23,675 nt of DNA from Chlorobium sp. (GTDB taxonomy: Bacteria; Bacteroidota; Chlorobiia; Chlorobiales; Chlorobiaceae). The translations under genes and the position numbers were made by a program. Each line of letters opens with the position of its first letter. Position 1 is the stretch's first letter. This document shows positions 15,039-23,150 of this stretch, one piece after another. The stretch covers positions 1-23,675 of the forward strand of contig JANQHQ010000047.1 of NCBI GenBank assembly GCA_028282595.1. Reading direction: 5' to 3'. Under the pieces are notes generated by a model. That model did not search any database, was not told where the DNA came from, and was given only the letters and a program-made list of their open reading frames with translations.

Positions 15039-15120
15039 TGCCCGAGAGGAGATTCGAACTCCTACACCTTTCGGCGCTACCCCCTCAAGATAGTGTGTCT
15101 ACCAATTCCACCACTCGGGC
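15039..15120 (-). tRNA. tRNA-Leu, anticodon GAG
   Basis: The minus strand folds as an 82-base class II tRNA. The acceptor stem GCCCGAG pairs with CTCGGGC. The anticodon stem CTATC/GGTAG carries loop TTGAGGG with anticodon GAG (reads CUC/CUU). A variable arm GCGCCGAAAGGTGT, T-loop GTTCGAATC and discriminator A follow. The 3' CCA is not encoded. Confidence 0.93.
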
Positions 15121-15162
15121 CCTGATATCCGCAAAGTCCCGTGAAGGGAACTTCCGCGGTTG

Positions 15163-15235
15163 TGAGAATAGAAGGACTCGAACCTTCGACCCACTGCTTA
15201 AAAGGCAGTTGCTCTACCAACTGAGCTATATTCTC
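15163..15235 (-). tRNA. tRNA-Lys, anticodon UUU
   Basis: The minus strand gives a 73-base cloverleaf. The acceptor GAGAATA pairs with TATTCTC. The D-arm is GCTC-AGTTGGTA-GAGC, the anticodon stem ACTGC/GCAGT holds loop CTTTTAA (anticodon UUU), and the T-arm GAAGG-TTCGAGT-CCTTC precedes discriminator A. CCA is not encoded. It lies 42 bases upstream of tRNA-Leu and 44 bases after the small basic protein gene, on the same strand. Confidence 0.95.
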
Positions 15236-15279
15236 GACCATACCTGAACGGAACACCAGCGAAAACCCGCAGGAGCCCG

Positions 15280-15387
15280 TTACTTGTTCTGATATCTCAA
15301 GCGCTTCTTGTGACGATTCTTGCGGCGCATCTTCTTGCGCTTGTGCACCGCCATCTTGTGCCGTTTTCTTTTCTTTCCGCAGGGCAT
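15280..15387 (-). CDS. 35-residue basic AURKAIP1/COX24-type protein
   Basis: A very small gene whose product begins MPCGKKRKRHKMAVHKRKK and ends HKKRLRYQNK; nearly half the residues are Lys or Arg, with several His. It matches the short proteins annotated as AURKAIP1/COX24-domain in Bacteroidota and Chlorobiota, related to mitochondrial small-subunit protein mS38. By that analogy it is probably a small-subunit ribosomal protein binding rRNA; this is family inference. The start ATG has AAGAG upstream. It heads a unit with tRNA-Lys and tRNA-Leu, has a good promoter upstream and a terminator after the tRNAs, consistent with a translation function. Confidence 0.85.
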   Translation of the reverse strand: MPCGKKRKRHKMAVHKRKKMRRKNRHKKRLRYQNK

Positions 15388-15427
15388 GTATAACTCTTGC
15401 TACGTTACTCTTGTTTCAAAGGCCAAT

Positions 15428-15456
15428 AATATACGGCACCCTCATGTAAATCGCAA
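15428..15456 (-). promoter_or_regulatory. Promoter for small ribosomal-type protein and tRNA unit
   Basis: Minus strand TTGCGA (15451-15456), exactly 17 bases, TATATT (15428-15433), about 40 bases before the ATG of the 35-residue gene. The rest of 15388-15684 has no gene. A perfect 18-base palindrome lies at 15604-15621. Confidence 0.5.
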
Positions 15457-15603
15457 ACTTCCCCTTTGAAAAGCGAGGAAACAAACTCCGAAACACAGGC
15501 AAAATTTACAACATTACGTCATAACATGAAAGATCGAAAGCTGCAACAGGCAGGACAGGTAGCCGACACCGGAGATCAAGCCCCGGACCAGCAGCCGTCA
15601 ACG

Positions 15604-15621
15604 GGCGAAAAATTTTTCGCC
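15604..15621. repeat. Perfect AT-centred palindrome downstream of rho
   Basis: GGCGAAAAATTTTTCGCC is a perfect 18-base dyad, 63 bases past the rho stop on the minus strand. As RNA it could fold only with a tight A/U centre and has no following T-tract, so it is not a standard terminator. It could be a protein-binding site or part of the rho 3' region. Confidence 0.5.
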
Positions 15622-15684
15622 TTTCCAAGGAGTTTCAGCAGAAAACCGCCAACCTGTTCGCCGGGAATTCCGCCGACCGGTTCT

Positions 15685-16974
15685 TCAGGCGTTCATGTAC
15701 TTGAAAAATTCCTTGTTGTCCCTGGTGTCCGCCATTTTCTCGCGAATGAATTCCATGCACTCGATGGGATTCTTGTCCGCGAGGTATTTGCGCAGAAGCC
15801 ACGTCCTGGAAAGCTCTTCCTGCGAAAGCAGAAGCTCCTCCTTTCTCGTGCCGGACCGCAGAATATCGATCGCGGGAAACACCCGACGTTCGGAAAGCCT
15901 TCTGTCGAGTGCGAGCTCCATGTTTCCCGTACCCTTGAACTCCTCGAAAATAACGTCGTCCATCCTCGATCCCGTATCGACGAGAGCAGTGGCGATGATC
16001 GTCAGGCTTCCCCCTTCCTCGATGTTCCTCGCCGCACCGAAAAACCGTTTCGGTTTTGTCAGGGCGTTGGCGTCGATACCGCCGGAAAGAATCTTGCCTG
16101 AATGAGGGATAATGGTGTTGTGCGCCCTGGCCAGACGGGTAATCGAATCGAGAAGGATAACGACGTCCATGCCCACCTCGACAAGTCTCTTCGCTTTTTC
16201 GAGAACCATGTCGGCGACCTGGACGTGGCGTTCGGGGTCCTCGTCGAACGTCGAGCTGACGACTTCCGCCGGAACGCTCCGCTGCATGTCGGTGACCTCT
16301 TCGGGACGTTCGTCGATCAGCAGAACGATCAGGTAGACTTCGGGATGATTTTTGATAATGGCGTTGGCGATCGTCTGGAGAAGAATGGTTTTACCTGTCT
16401 TGGGCTGGGCTACGATAAGACCGCGCTGCCCCTTGCCGATCGGGGTGAAGATGTCCATAATCCGCCCGGAGTATTCGTTCTGTGCGGTTTCAAGAGCGAA
16501 GCGCTCCGAGGGGAACAGCGGCGTCAGGTTGTCGAAAAACGGTCTTTCACGCGTTATCTCGGGGTCTTTGCTGTCGATCGTATCGATTTTCAGCAGGGCG
16601 AAGAACCGTTCACCCTCCTTGGGAGCGCGCACCTGCCCGGAAACCGTATCGCCGGTACGCATGTTGAAGCGCTTGATCTGCGACGGTGAAACATAGATGT
16701 CATCCGGAGAGGACAGGTAGTTGTAGTTCGCCGAACGCAGAAAACCGTACCCTTCCGGAATCACCTGAAGCACGCCGGTATTGACCATGACCTGGCCGTT
16801 CTCCGTATTACTCCCCTTCAGGGACTGTGCTTCGATAATCTTGTATATAAGCTCCTCCTTTCGCAAACCTGCAGCGGAAACACCGATCTCCTTCGCTAAA
16901 GCATTCAACTCATGAACCTTCTTTTTCTGGAGCATGTTAATGTCCAGACCTTTGGTAACGGAATTGTTCGACAT
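15685..16974 (-). CDS. rho: Transcription termination factor Rho
   Basis: The hexameric RNA-dependent ATPase that releases RNA from stalled transcription complexes. The 429-residue sequence has an N-terminal helical SAP-like domain (KVHELNALAKEIGV), an RNA-binding cold-shock fold with EGYGFLR (74-80) and DDIYVSPSQIKRF (91-103), and the ATPase with Walker A AQPKTGKT (189-196), Walker B VVILLDS (271-277), Q-loop SGGIDANAL (297-305) and R-loop region EEFKGTGNMEL (344-354). There is no large insertion in the N-terminal domain. The ATG at 16974 has AGAGGTGA nine bases upstream. It stands alone, with a long non-coding leader of at least 250 bases. Confidence 0.97.
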   Translation of the reverse strand: MSNNSVTKGLDINMLQKKKVHELNALAKEIGVSAAGLRKEELIYKIIEAQSLKGSNTENGQVMVNTGVLQVIPEGYGFLRSANYNYLSSPDDIYVSPSQIKRFNMRTGDTVSGQVRAPKEGERFFALLKIDTIDSKDPEITRERPFFDNLTPLFPSERFALETAQNEYSGRIMDIFTPIGKGQRGLIVAQPKTGKTILLQTIANAIIKNHPEVYLIVLLIDERPEEVTDMQRSVPAEVVSSTFDEDPERHVQVADMVLEKAKRLVEVGMDVVILLDSITRLARAHNTIIPHSGKILSGGIDANALTKPKRFFGAARNIEEGGSLTIIATALVDTGSRMDDVIFEEFKGTGNMELALDRRLSERRVFPAIDILRSGTRKEELLLSQEELSRTWLLRKYLADKNPIECMEFIREKMADTRDNKEFFKYMNA

Positions 16975-17318
16975 TATGATTGATCACCTCTTGATTGTTA
17001 ACAAAGCAACAGGATAGGCCTGAAGCGGGAAAAGGGAACGGAATGAAAACCGGATATATGCCATTCAATGATGGGCGGTATTCATAGGAAAAAGCGTTGC
17101 AGTCGGATACGACAAGCTGAAAGAAGCTATAGGCGGAAGCAACTATATTGATAACCGGGCCTGTGTGTTTGCGGCATGCGAACCGTCGATGGCCCTCTAT
17201 CCGGGAAGCTTGGTATATGGAGCATTGTAGTTGTAAAATATAAAACTTTTCCAAAAAAATCAGTCCAACCATTTTCCGGTCCGGCGATCGGGGCGCTTCC
17301 GCACGGACGCCTGAATCG
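16975..17318. other. Non-coding gap: rho leader and folC 3' region
   Basis: 344 bases with no supportable gene between rho and folC, both on the minus strand. The half nearest rho includes its ribosome-binding site (around 16984-16991) and is presumably its 5' leader. AT-rich promoter-like sequence occurs near 17220-17255, without a -35/-10 pair I would defend. Rho genes in some bacteria are autoregulated through such leaders; here that is only a possibility. Confidence 0.4.
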
Positions 17319-18599
17319 TCACGACGCTCCCCTTTCCAGGATTCCAAGCACTTCGCCTGCCAGGTAGAAGGAACCGGTAACCAGCACGAGATCGCTGTGT
17401 CCGGCGGCTCCGAGCGCCTGCCGAAGCGCCTCGGCGGCGGTATCGCAGACCGTCGCATGAAACCCTTCCCGTCTGCAGAGCTCCCCGAGAACCGGGGCCG
17501 GAAGCCCTCTGTCCGTAGAAAGATTCACCGTGAACACCGTGCGCGTAAACCCTTTCAGGGCACGTACCATCTCCGCCGCGTCCTTGTCCCCGGCCAGACC
17601 GAGGATGACATATGTCTCGCCGAACTCCCGCCCCTGGGCCCTGAATGTCTCCACGCTCCGGCGAATCCCGTCGGGATTGTGGGAAACATCCACCAGCAGA
17701 TCGGGTCGCCGCGCGACACGTTCCAGCCTTGCGCGGTAACCGCTTTCCAGCATTGTCTCCAGGCCACGGCGAACGGCGCGCTCTTCCACTCCGGCCTCGT
17801 GCGCGGCAAGAACGGCAAGCGAGAGATTCGTCGCCTGGAAGGCGCCCGTCAGGGGCGCCCGGAGATCGTCCATCGAGAGGCCCGCGGCACGAAGGGAAAA
17901 ACGGAGATCCCCGATTTCCGCCCGGTCTACACGACAGCAGTCCGTCCCGTCCAGAAGCGCGAGATGGACATCCTCCGCCGCAGCCCTTTCGCGAAGCGGT
18001 CGCAGGGCTTCGGGGTCGGTAACCGCGGTATAGGCTTTCGACCCCCTCTTGATAACGGCCGCCTTCTCGGCGGCTATTTCGGCAAGCGAATCGCCGAGCC
18101 AGGCGGTATGGTCCTTTCCTATACTCGGAACGAGAACCGCTTCCGGTTTCACGACGTTCGTCGCATCGAGCCTGCCCCCCATTCCGGTCTCGATAACCGA
18201 GACCTCGGCCCCCATATCGCTGAAATACCTGAAGGCGATTGCGGTGGTCGCCTCGAAAAACGTCGCCTGCGCCTCCCCGACGGCCTTTTCCAGCAACGAA
18301 CAGTACTCCGCAACCTTCCCGCGGGAGATGCAGGCTCCGCCGAAACGTATCCGTTCGGTGAAAGCGCGCAGGTGCGGCGACGTGTACAATGCGGTTCTGT
18401 ATCCGGCGGCCGCGAACGTGGAACCGAGAGCGGTCGCCACCGCCCCCTTGCCGTTGGTTCCCGCGATATGAAACACCCTCCCGAGATTGTTCTGGGGCGA
18501 ACCGGCGGCGTCGAGCAGCCGGAGAACCCGCTCCAGACCGGGCTTGATCCCGAAACGGCGGAGAGGGAAGAGAAAATCGATCGATTCCTGATAATTCAC
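17319..18599 (-). CDS. folC: Folylpolyglutamate synthase / dihydrofolate synthase
   Basis: A Mur-ligase-family enzyme that adds glutamate to dihydropteroate and/or to folates using ATP. The 426-residue sequence contains FGIKPGLERVLRLL, P-loop HIAGTNGKGA (44-53), YTSPHL, FFEATTAIAF, ETGMGGRLDATNVV (137-150), GKDHTAWLG, DVSHNPDG in the C-terminal domain and the closing LVTGSFYLAGEVL. The P-loop ends GKGA where most members have GKGS. The start is GTG 18599: an in-frame TAG lies just upstream and the N-terminus matches the family. Whether it is mono- or bifunctional cannot be read from sequence. It follows ruvA by 69 bases and probably shares its transcript. Confidence 0.93.
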   Translation of the reverse strand: MNYQESIDFLFPLRRFGIKPGLERVLRLLDAAGSPQNNLGRVFHIAGTNGKGAVATALGSTFAAAGYRTALYTSPHLRAFTERIRFGGACISRGKVAEYCSLLEKAVGEAQATFFEATTAIAFRYFSDMGAEVSVIETGMGGRLDATNVVKPEAVLVPSIGKDHTAWLGDSLAEIAAEKAAVIKRGSKAYTAVTDPEALRPLRERAAAEDVHLALLDGTDCCRVDRAEIGDLRFSLRAAGLSMDDLRAPLTGAFQATNLSLAVLAAHEAGVEERAVRRGLETMLESGYRARLERVARRPDLLVDVSHNPDGIRRSVETFRAQGREFGETYVILGLAGDKDAAEMVRALKGFTRTVFTVNLSTDRGLPAPVLGELCRREGFHATVCDTAAEALRQALGAAGHSDLVLVTGSFYLAGEVLGILERGAS

Positions 18600-18668
18600 T
18601 GGCCGGAACTACGGTATTTCCTGGAATGACGGCCTTTTTTCGCGGTAAAGCAAGAGCCTTGTGACGGT

Positions 18669-19271
18669 TCACGGCGTTCGAATCGCCTGCAGGGACTCAC
18701 GTACCAGCTCATCGACCTTCGGATCTTTCAGTCTGTCGAAACAACCGAGAACCGCTTTCTGGGCAACCGCTCGCGAAAAACCGAGTGTCATAAGCGCAGT
18801 GGTCGCATCCTCCCTCAGCGAGGCGTTCGAAGCCGCCGAAGCCGCTTTTCCCGGCCGGGAGGGCTGGAGCTTGAGTATCCTGTCCCGAAGCTCGAGGACG
18901 ATCCTCGCGGCGGTTTTCTTGCCGACTCCCGATATCTCGAACAGCCTTTCCGGCACGTTCGACACGATCGCCTCCTGCACCTCGTGCACCTGCAGGCCGG
19001 AGAGAACGGCAAGGGCGAGCCTGGGCCCCACCCCCGATGTGGACAGGAGAAGCCTGAACAATTGACGCTCCTCCTCGTCGAGAAATCCGTAGAGCTGCAG
19101 AACATCCTCCTTGACGTGCAGATGCGCAAGAAGACGTACGGCCGAACCGGGCTCCGGAAGACGGTGGTATGTGGCGGAGGAGATCAGCAGACTGTAAGCG
19201 ACCCCGGCAACCTCGACCACAGCCTCGTCCGGAGAAGCCCCGATCAACTCTCCGCGGAAGTATGCAAACAT
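18669..19271 (-). CDS. ruvA: Holliday junction DNA helicase RuvA
   Basis: RuvA binds four-way DNA junctions and loads the RuvB motor for branch migration. The 200-residue sequence shows the N-terminal OB-fold (MFAYFRGELIGASPDEAVVEV to about 64), with HLHVKEDVLQLYGF preceding two helix-hairpin-helix motifs (STSGVGPRLALAVLSGL and ISGVGKKTAARIVLELRDRI). A low-complexity linker precedes the RuvB-contacting domain (DATTALMTLGFSRAVAQKAV to the end). Length is normal. ruvB and ruvC are not adjacent. Located between rpsT and folC, all on the minus strand. Confidence 0.96.
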   Translation of the reverse strand: MFAYFRGELIGASPDEAVVEVAGVAYSLLISSATYHRLPEPGSAVRLLAHLHVKEDVLQLYGFLDEEERQLFRLLLSTSGVGPRLALAVLSGLQVHEVQEAIVSNVPERLFEISGVGKKTAARIVLELRDRILKLQPSRPGKAASAASNASLREDATTALMTLGFSRAVAQKAVLGCFDRLKDPKVDELVRESLQAIRTP

Positions 19272-19390
19272 TACGGTAATCTATGCAGCCGGTCGCGTTC
19301 GGCGTTTCCGAAAAGAACGGCGCGCGGGCCGGCTGTCGTACAAGAAGAAAGAGATAAAAAAAAGCAGGAACGGAGGACGGGCGGAAGGGA

Positions 19391-19666
19391 TCACTCCGCT
19401 TTCATGTACCTGTTCAACAGCCTCGACAACTGCGATTTCTTGCGCGAAGCCTTGTTGGGATGAATGTATCTCTTGACGCCGAGCCTGTCGAGCTTCTGGA
19501 TGGCCGAACGGTACGCGGCCTGTACCTCCGCCTCGTCGGCCTTCGAGCCGATGAGCTTCTGAACGTTTTTCACCAGCACCCTGAGCTCCTTCTTGCGAGC
19601 CCTGTTCCTTTCGTTGCGTCGCGCGGACTGCCGAAGCCTTTTCTCGGCCGATTTGTGTAGCGGCAT
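19391..19666 (-). CDS. rpsT: 30S ribosomal protein S20
   Basis: A primary 16S rRNA-binding protein of the small subunit. At 91 residues it has the family layout: MPLHKSAEKRLRQSARRNERNRARKK at the N-terminus, then three long helices with VKNVQKL, AYRSAIQKLDRLGVKRYIHPNKASRKKSQLSRLLN. The ATG at 19666 has only a weak AAAGAG upstream. A promoter candidate precedes it. The 119-base gap to ruvA has a T-rich run near 19355-19362 on the minus strand but no clear stem, so readthrough into ruvA-folC is possible. Confidence 0.97.
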   Translation of the reverse strand: MPLHKSAEKRLRQSARRNERNRARKKELRVLVKNVQKLIGSKADEAEVQAAYRSAIQKLDRLGVKRYIHPNKASRKKSQLSRLLNRYMKAE

Positions 19667-19728
19667 AAAACTGTAAACTCTTTGAAGTAACGTTATGATT
19701 CAGGTCATTTCTCGAACAAAGGATTTGT

Positions 19729-19756
19729 AATATAGAAAACCGGCCGTTTTTTACAA
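19729..19756 (-). promoter_or_regulatory. Candidate promoter for rpsT
   Basis: Minus strand TTGTAA (19751-19756), 16 bases, TATATT (19729-19734), giving an rpsT leader of roughly 55 bases. On the plus strand a TATATT at 19822-19827, 52 bases before glmM, is a possible divergent -10 without a good -35. Confidence 0.42.
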
Positions 19757-19879
19757 AAACCATTTCCTTTTTTCCCGTTCGGCGCGGCAGACGCGAACCC
19801 TTTCTATTCGACGCTTTTGCGTATATTGCGGCAGTTCGCGCCGACATCCACAAACCCAGGACAAAACAACCCAGAGCAC

Positions 19880-21310
19880 ATGAGCCTGATGATAAGCGTC
19901 TCCGGCATCCGCGGGATCGTCGGAAAAAGCCTCACTCCGGAAGTTCTGACAACCTTCTCCCAGGCATTCGCGACCTGGGTCCGCTCCCGCCTTGCCGGCG
20001 GCAGCGGCGAGCGGCCGGAAATCCTCCGGCCGAAGATCGTTATCGGCCGCGACACCAGGCCGACCGGCAAGGCGATCGCAAATCTCGTCGGGAACACGAT
20101 GGCCCTGTGCGGATGCGACGTAGTCGATATCGGCGTCGCCTCGACGCCCACCGTGGAAATCGCGACCGTCGAGGAAGAGGCCGACGGCGGCATCATCGTT
20201 ACCGCGTCGCACAACCCCGTCGAATGGAACGCGCTGAAACTTCTCAACGCAAGGGGAGAGTTTCTCAACGAAGCCGAGGTCGAAGAGCTCCTTTCCTTAC
20301 TGGAGTCGAAACGGTTCTCGCTCGCGGACTGGTCGATTACCGGCGAAGTCCGCAAAACAGAGGGTTACGACGACGTCCACATACGCAAGATTCTGGACCT
20401 GTCCTGCATAGAGCCGCGGACAATAGCCGAAAACGGATACACTATTCTGGTCGATGCCGTGGAAGGAGCCGGCTCGACCGTCGTACCTGCGCTCTGCCGC
20501 GCGCTCGGAGCAGAACGGGTCGAAACGGTCGCCTGCGGCGGCAGCGGCGTGTTTCCGAGAAATCCCGAACCGGTCGAGGAGCATCTGACGGACACGGTCG
20601 AAACGATGAAAGCGGCGCGGTGCGATTTCGCGATTGTCGTCGATCCCGATGTCGACCGCATCGCGCTCGTCTGCGAGGACGGCTCCCTGTTCGGCGAAGA
20701 GTACTCGCTGGTCGCCTGCGCCGACTTCTATCTCAAACACAACCCCGGACCCGTGGTCAACAACCTCTCGAGCAGCAGGGCGCTCCGTGACATCGCCGGA
20801 AAACACGGGCAGACCTGCCACAGCGCGAAAGTCGGTGAGGCGAATGTAGCGGATCTGATGAAGCGATGCGAGGCGGTTATCGGCGGAGAGGGCAACGGGG
20901 GAATCATCCTTCCGGAACTGCACTACGGGCGGGATGCGCTCGCCGGAGCGGCCCTGTTGATCCAGGCGTTCACCGACTGGCGGCGGGAAGATCCGGCCAA
21001 CAGAACGCTTTCCGGCTTCAGAAAAGGTTTTCCCGATTATTTCATGGCCAAAAGAAAAACCGCGTTCGACGGTGAAAGAAACAGCCTCTCGTCCGTATTT
21101 TCGGCCATAGCCGACAGCTATCCGGAAGCCACGGCGACCATGACGGACGGCATGAAGCTCGACTTTGCGGACGAATGGGTGCATGTGAGGCCGTCGAACA
21201 CCGAACCGATACTCAGAATATATACCGAAGCGGCCAGCCGGGAGCGCGCCGAGGCGCTTGCGGAAAGGTTCGCCGAAGAAATCACGACGAAAACGGGAAA
21301 CAACGCATAG
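19880..21310 (+). CDS. glmM: Alpha-D-phosphohexomutase, probable phosphoglucosamine mutase
   Basis: It likely interconverts glucosamine-6-phosphate and glucosamine-1-phosphate for UDP-GlcNAc, feeding peptidoglycan and lipopolysaccharide. The 476-residue protein has all four superfamily landmarks: phosphoserine S110 in VTASHNPVEWNALK, metal-binding DPDVDR (255-260), sugar-specificity loop GGEGNGG (335-341) and phosphate-contact RPSNTEP (437-443). The loop is GGEGNGG rather than the GGEQSG of E. coli GlmM, so phosphomannomutase or phosphoglucomutase activity cannot be excluded. The frame opens at a TTG at 19817, but ATG 19880 gives the family N-terminus (SVSGIRGIVG). The stop TAG shares its G with the GTG start of the next gene. 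Confidence 0.88.
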   Translation: MSLMISVSGIRGIVGKSLTPEVLTTFSQAFATWVRSRLAGGSGERPEILRPKIVIGRDTRPTGKAIANLVGNTMALCGCDVVDIGVASTPTVEIATVEEEADGGIIVTASHNPVEWNALKLLNARGEFLNEAEVEELLSLLESKRFSLADWSITGEVRKTEGYDDVHIRKILDLSCIEPRTIAENGYTILVDAVEGAGSTVVPALCRALGAERVETVACGGSGVFPRNPEPVEEHLTDTVETMKAARCDFAIVVDPDVDRIALVCEDGSLFGEEYSLVACADFYLKHNPGPVVNNLSSSRALRDIAGKHGQTCHSAKVGEANVADLMKRCEAVIGGEGNGGIILPELHYGRDALAGAALLIQAFTDWRREDPANRTLSGFRKGFPDYFMAKRKTAFDGERNSLSSVFSAIADSYPEATATMTDGMKLDFADEWVHVRPSNTEPILRIYTEAASRERAEALAERFAEEITTKTGNNA

Positions 21311-23148
21311 TGTCACGAGAGGAAAAAGACCGGAACAGCGAAAACGAAGGATTTCGGCAGCAGAAGGACGACCTGCTCTCCCGGGAGAAAACTGGTTCCG
21401 TAGACCTCTACATCATCCGGCGGCTGCTCCGCTACGTGAAACCCTACAAGGGACTGCTGACCGTCGCACTGGGCGTCACCATAGCGGGCTCGGTTCTCGG
21501 CCCCCTCAGACCCTACATCACCAAGCTCGCCATCGACGACCACATAGCGACGGGAGACATTGCCGGCCTGGCGGTCGTCAGTCTCGCGTTGCTCGTCATC
21601 ATCCTCCTCGACGGTTTTCGACAGTACGTCACAACCTACCTGACGCAGCGCATCGGCCAGAAGGCGGTGCTGAACCTCCGCATGGACATCTTCCGCCATC
21701 TGCAGAGACTTTCCGTCAGGTTCTACGACCGGAACCCCATCGGCAGACTCATCACGAGAGCCACGAACGACGTCGAGGCTCTGAACGAAATGCTTTCGAG
21801 CGGGATAGTCATGATCCTGGGCGACGTGCTGCAGGTGCTTTTCATCGTAGCCCTGATGTTCTGGATCGACTGGCAACTGACGTTGATCGTGCTGAGCATC
21901 CTCCCCCTGATGCTCTACGCCACCTTGACCTTCAAAAGCAGGGTTCGCGTGGCCTTCCAGGACGTAAGGACGCATCTCGCCCGGCTGAATGCCTTCCTTC
22001 AGGAACACATTTCGGGTATGAACGTCGTCCAGCTCTTCGACCGGCAGCAAAGCGAATACCGGAAACACGCCGCCATCAATAGCGAGTACAGGAACGCCAA
22101 TATCAGAAGCGTTTTCTACTTTTCCCTCTACTATCCGCTGATAGAGCTTCTGAGCGCCGCCGCCGCCGGACTGGTGATATGGTTCAGCGGCGTCCGCATG
22201 CTGAAAGGCGATCTTACACTGGGGGTCGTCATATCGTTCGTTCAGTACATATGGCTTTTTTTCCGGCCCTTGCAGCACCTTTCCGACAAATTCAACATCC
22301 TGCAGACCGCCCTTGCGAGCTCGGACCGCATTTTCAGGCTTCTCGAGGAAAAAGAGGTCGTCCGGGAACCCGCGCACCCCGAACCGCTCGCATCGTTCAG
22401 AAAAGAGATCCGCTTCAGCAATGTGTGGTTCGCCTACAACGACGACAACTGGATCCTCAGGGATGTTTCCTTCGCAGTCACCCGCGGCGAAAAGGTCGCC
22501 ATCGTCGGGGCGACCGGAAGCGGCAAGACAACGATCATCAATATACTCTCCAAGCTCTACCGGCACAGCAAGGGATCCGTCACGTTCGACGGCGTGAACA
22601 TCGCAAACATACCCGAGAAGTCTCTCCGGCGAATACTCGGCGTGGTCATGCAGGACGTCTTCCTCTTCTCGGGGACGATCAGGGAAAACCTGGCGTTCGG
22701 CAAACCCGACGCAACGGACGGGGAGATCGAGGCGGCCGCGAGAACGGTCGGCGCCCATCGTTTCATAGAAAAGCTTCCCGGAGACTACGATTACAGGGTC
22801 CGTGAAAACGGTTCTGGCCTTTCGGCGGGCCAGAAACAGCTCCTCTCCTTCGTGCGGGCGCTGCTCTACAACCCGGAAATACTGGTTCTGGACGAGGCGA
22901 CAAGTTCGGTGGACACCGAAACCGAGCGGCTTATAGATTCCGCGACGGCCGAGCTGATGAAGGACCGCACCTCGGTCATCATAGCGCACCGGCTCTCGAC
23001 CATACAGCGGGCCGACCGGATCATCGTCATGCACAAGGGGTGCATCAGGGAAACCGGTTCCCATCAGGAGCTGCTGGCGGCCAAAGGTCTCTACTACAAG
23101 CTCTATCTCCTGCAGCATCCTGAAAAAATGCACCTTCAGGCGGGGTGA
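21310..23148 (+). CDS. ABC exporter half-transporter (ABCB/MdlB type)
   Basis: A fused membrane-plus-ATPase half-transporter, 612 residues from GTG 21310. About six membrane helices lie between residues 48 and 325, with coupling-helix text such as RFYDRNPIGRLITRATNDVEAL. The ATPase domain has Walker A GATGSGKTT (400-408), Q-loop VMQD (Q448), signature LSAGQ (504-508), Walker B ILVLDEA with catalytic E529 and switch H560. LSAGQKQLLSFVRAL resembles subunits of heterodimeric exporters (YheI/YheH, MdlA/MdlB type), but the sites look intact and no partner gene is in the window, so a homodimer is also possible. Substrate is unknown: lipid, drug or peptide. TAGTG overlap with glmM indicates translational coupling. 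Confidence 0.9.
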   Translation: MSREEKDRNSENEGFRQQKDDLLSREKTGSVDLYIIRRLLRYVKPYKGLLTVALGVTIAGSVLGPLRPYITKLAIDDHIATGDIAGLAVVSLALLVIILLDGFRQYVTTYLTQRIGQKAVLNLRMDIFRHLQRLSVRFYDRNPIGRLITRATNDVEALNEMLSSGIVMILGDVLQVLFIVALMFWIDWQLTLIVLSILPLMLYATLTFKSRVRVAFQDVRTHLARLNAFLQEHISGMNVVQLFDRQQSEYRKHAAINSEYRNANIRSVFYFSLYYPLIELLSAAAAGLVIWFSGVRMLKGDLTLGVVISFVQYIWLFFRPLQHLSDKFNILQTALASSDRIFRLLEEKEVVREPAHPEPLASFRKEIRFSNVWFAYNDDNWILRDVSFAVTRGEKVAIVGATGSGKTTIINILSKLYRHSKGSVTFDGVNIANIPEKSLRRILGVVMQDVFLFSGTIRENLAFGKPDATDGEIEAAARTVGAHRFIEKLPGDYDYRVRENGSGLSAGQKQLLSFVRALLYNPEILVLDEATSSVDTETERLIDSATAELMKDRTSVIIAHRLSTIQRADRIIVMHKGCIRETGSHQELLAAKGLYYKLYLLQHPEKMHLQAG

Positions 23149-23150
23149 GA

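Noticed and set aside
15604..15621. Perfect palindrome as the rho gene terminator
   Set aside because: The T-run lies inside the stem, not after it, so it does not match an intrinsic terminator; kept only as a palindrome.
16937..17458. 173-codon minus-strand frame covering the rho/folC gap
   Set aside because: It overlaps both rho and folC in the wrong frame and has no family resemblance.
21313..23133. 606-codon open frame on the minus strand opposite the ABC transporter
   Set aside because: It is the complement of a gene with every ABC ATPase motif in order; GC-rich third positions leave antisense frames open. Its translation shows no recognisable domain.
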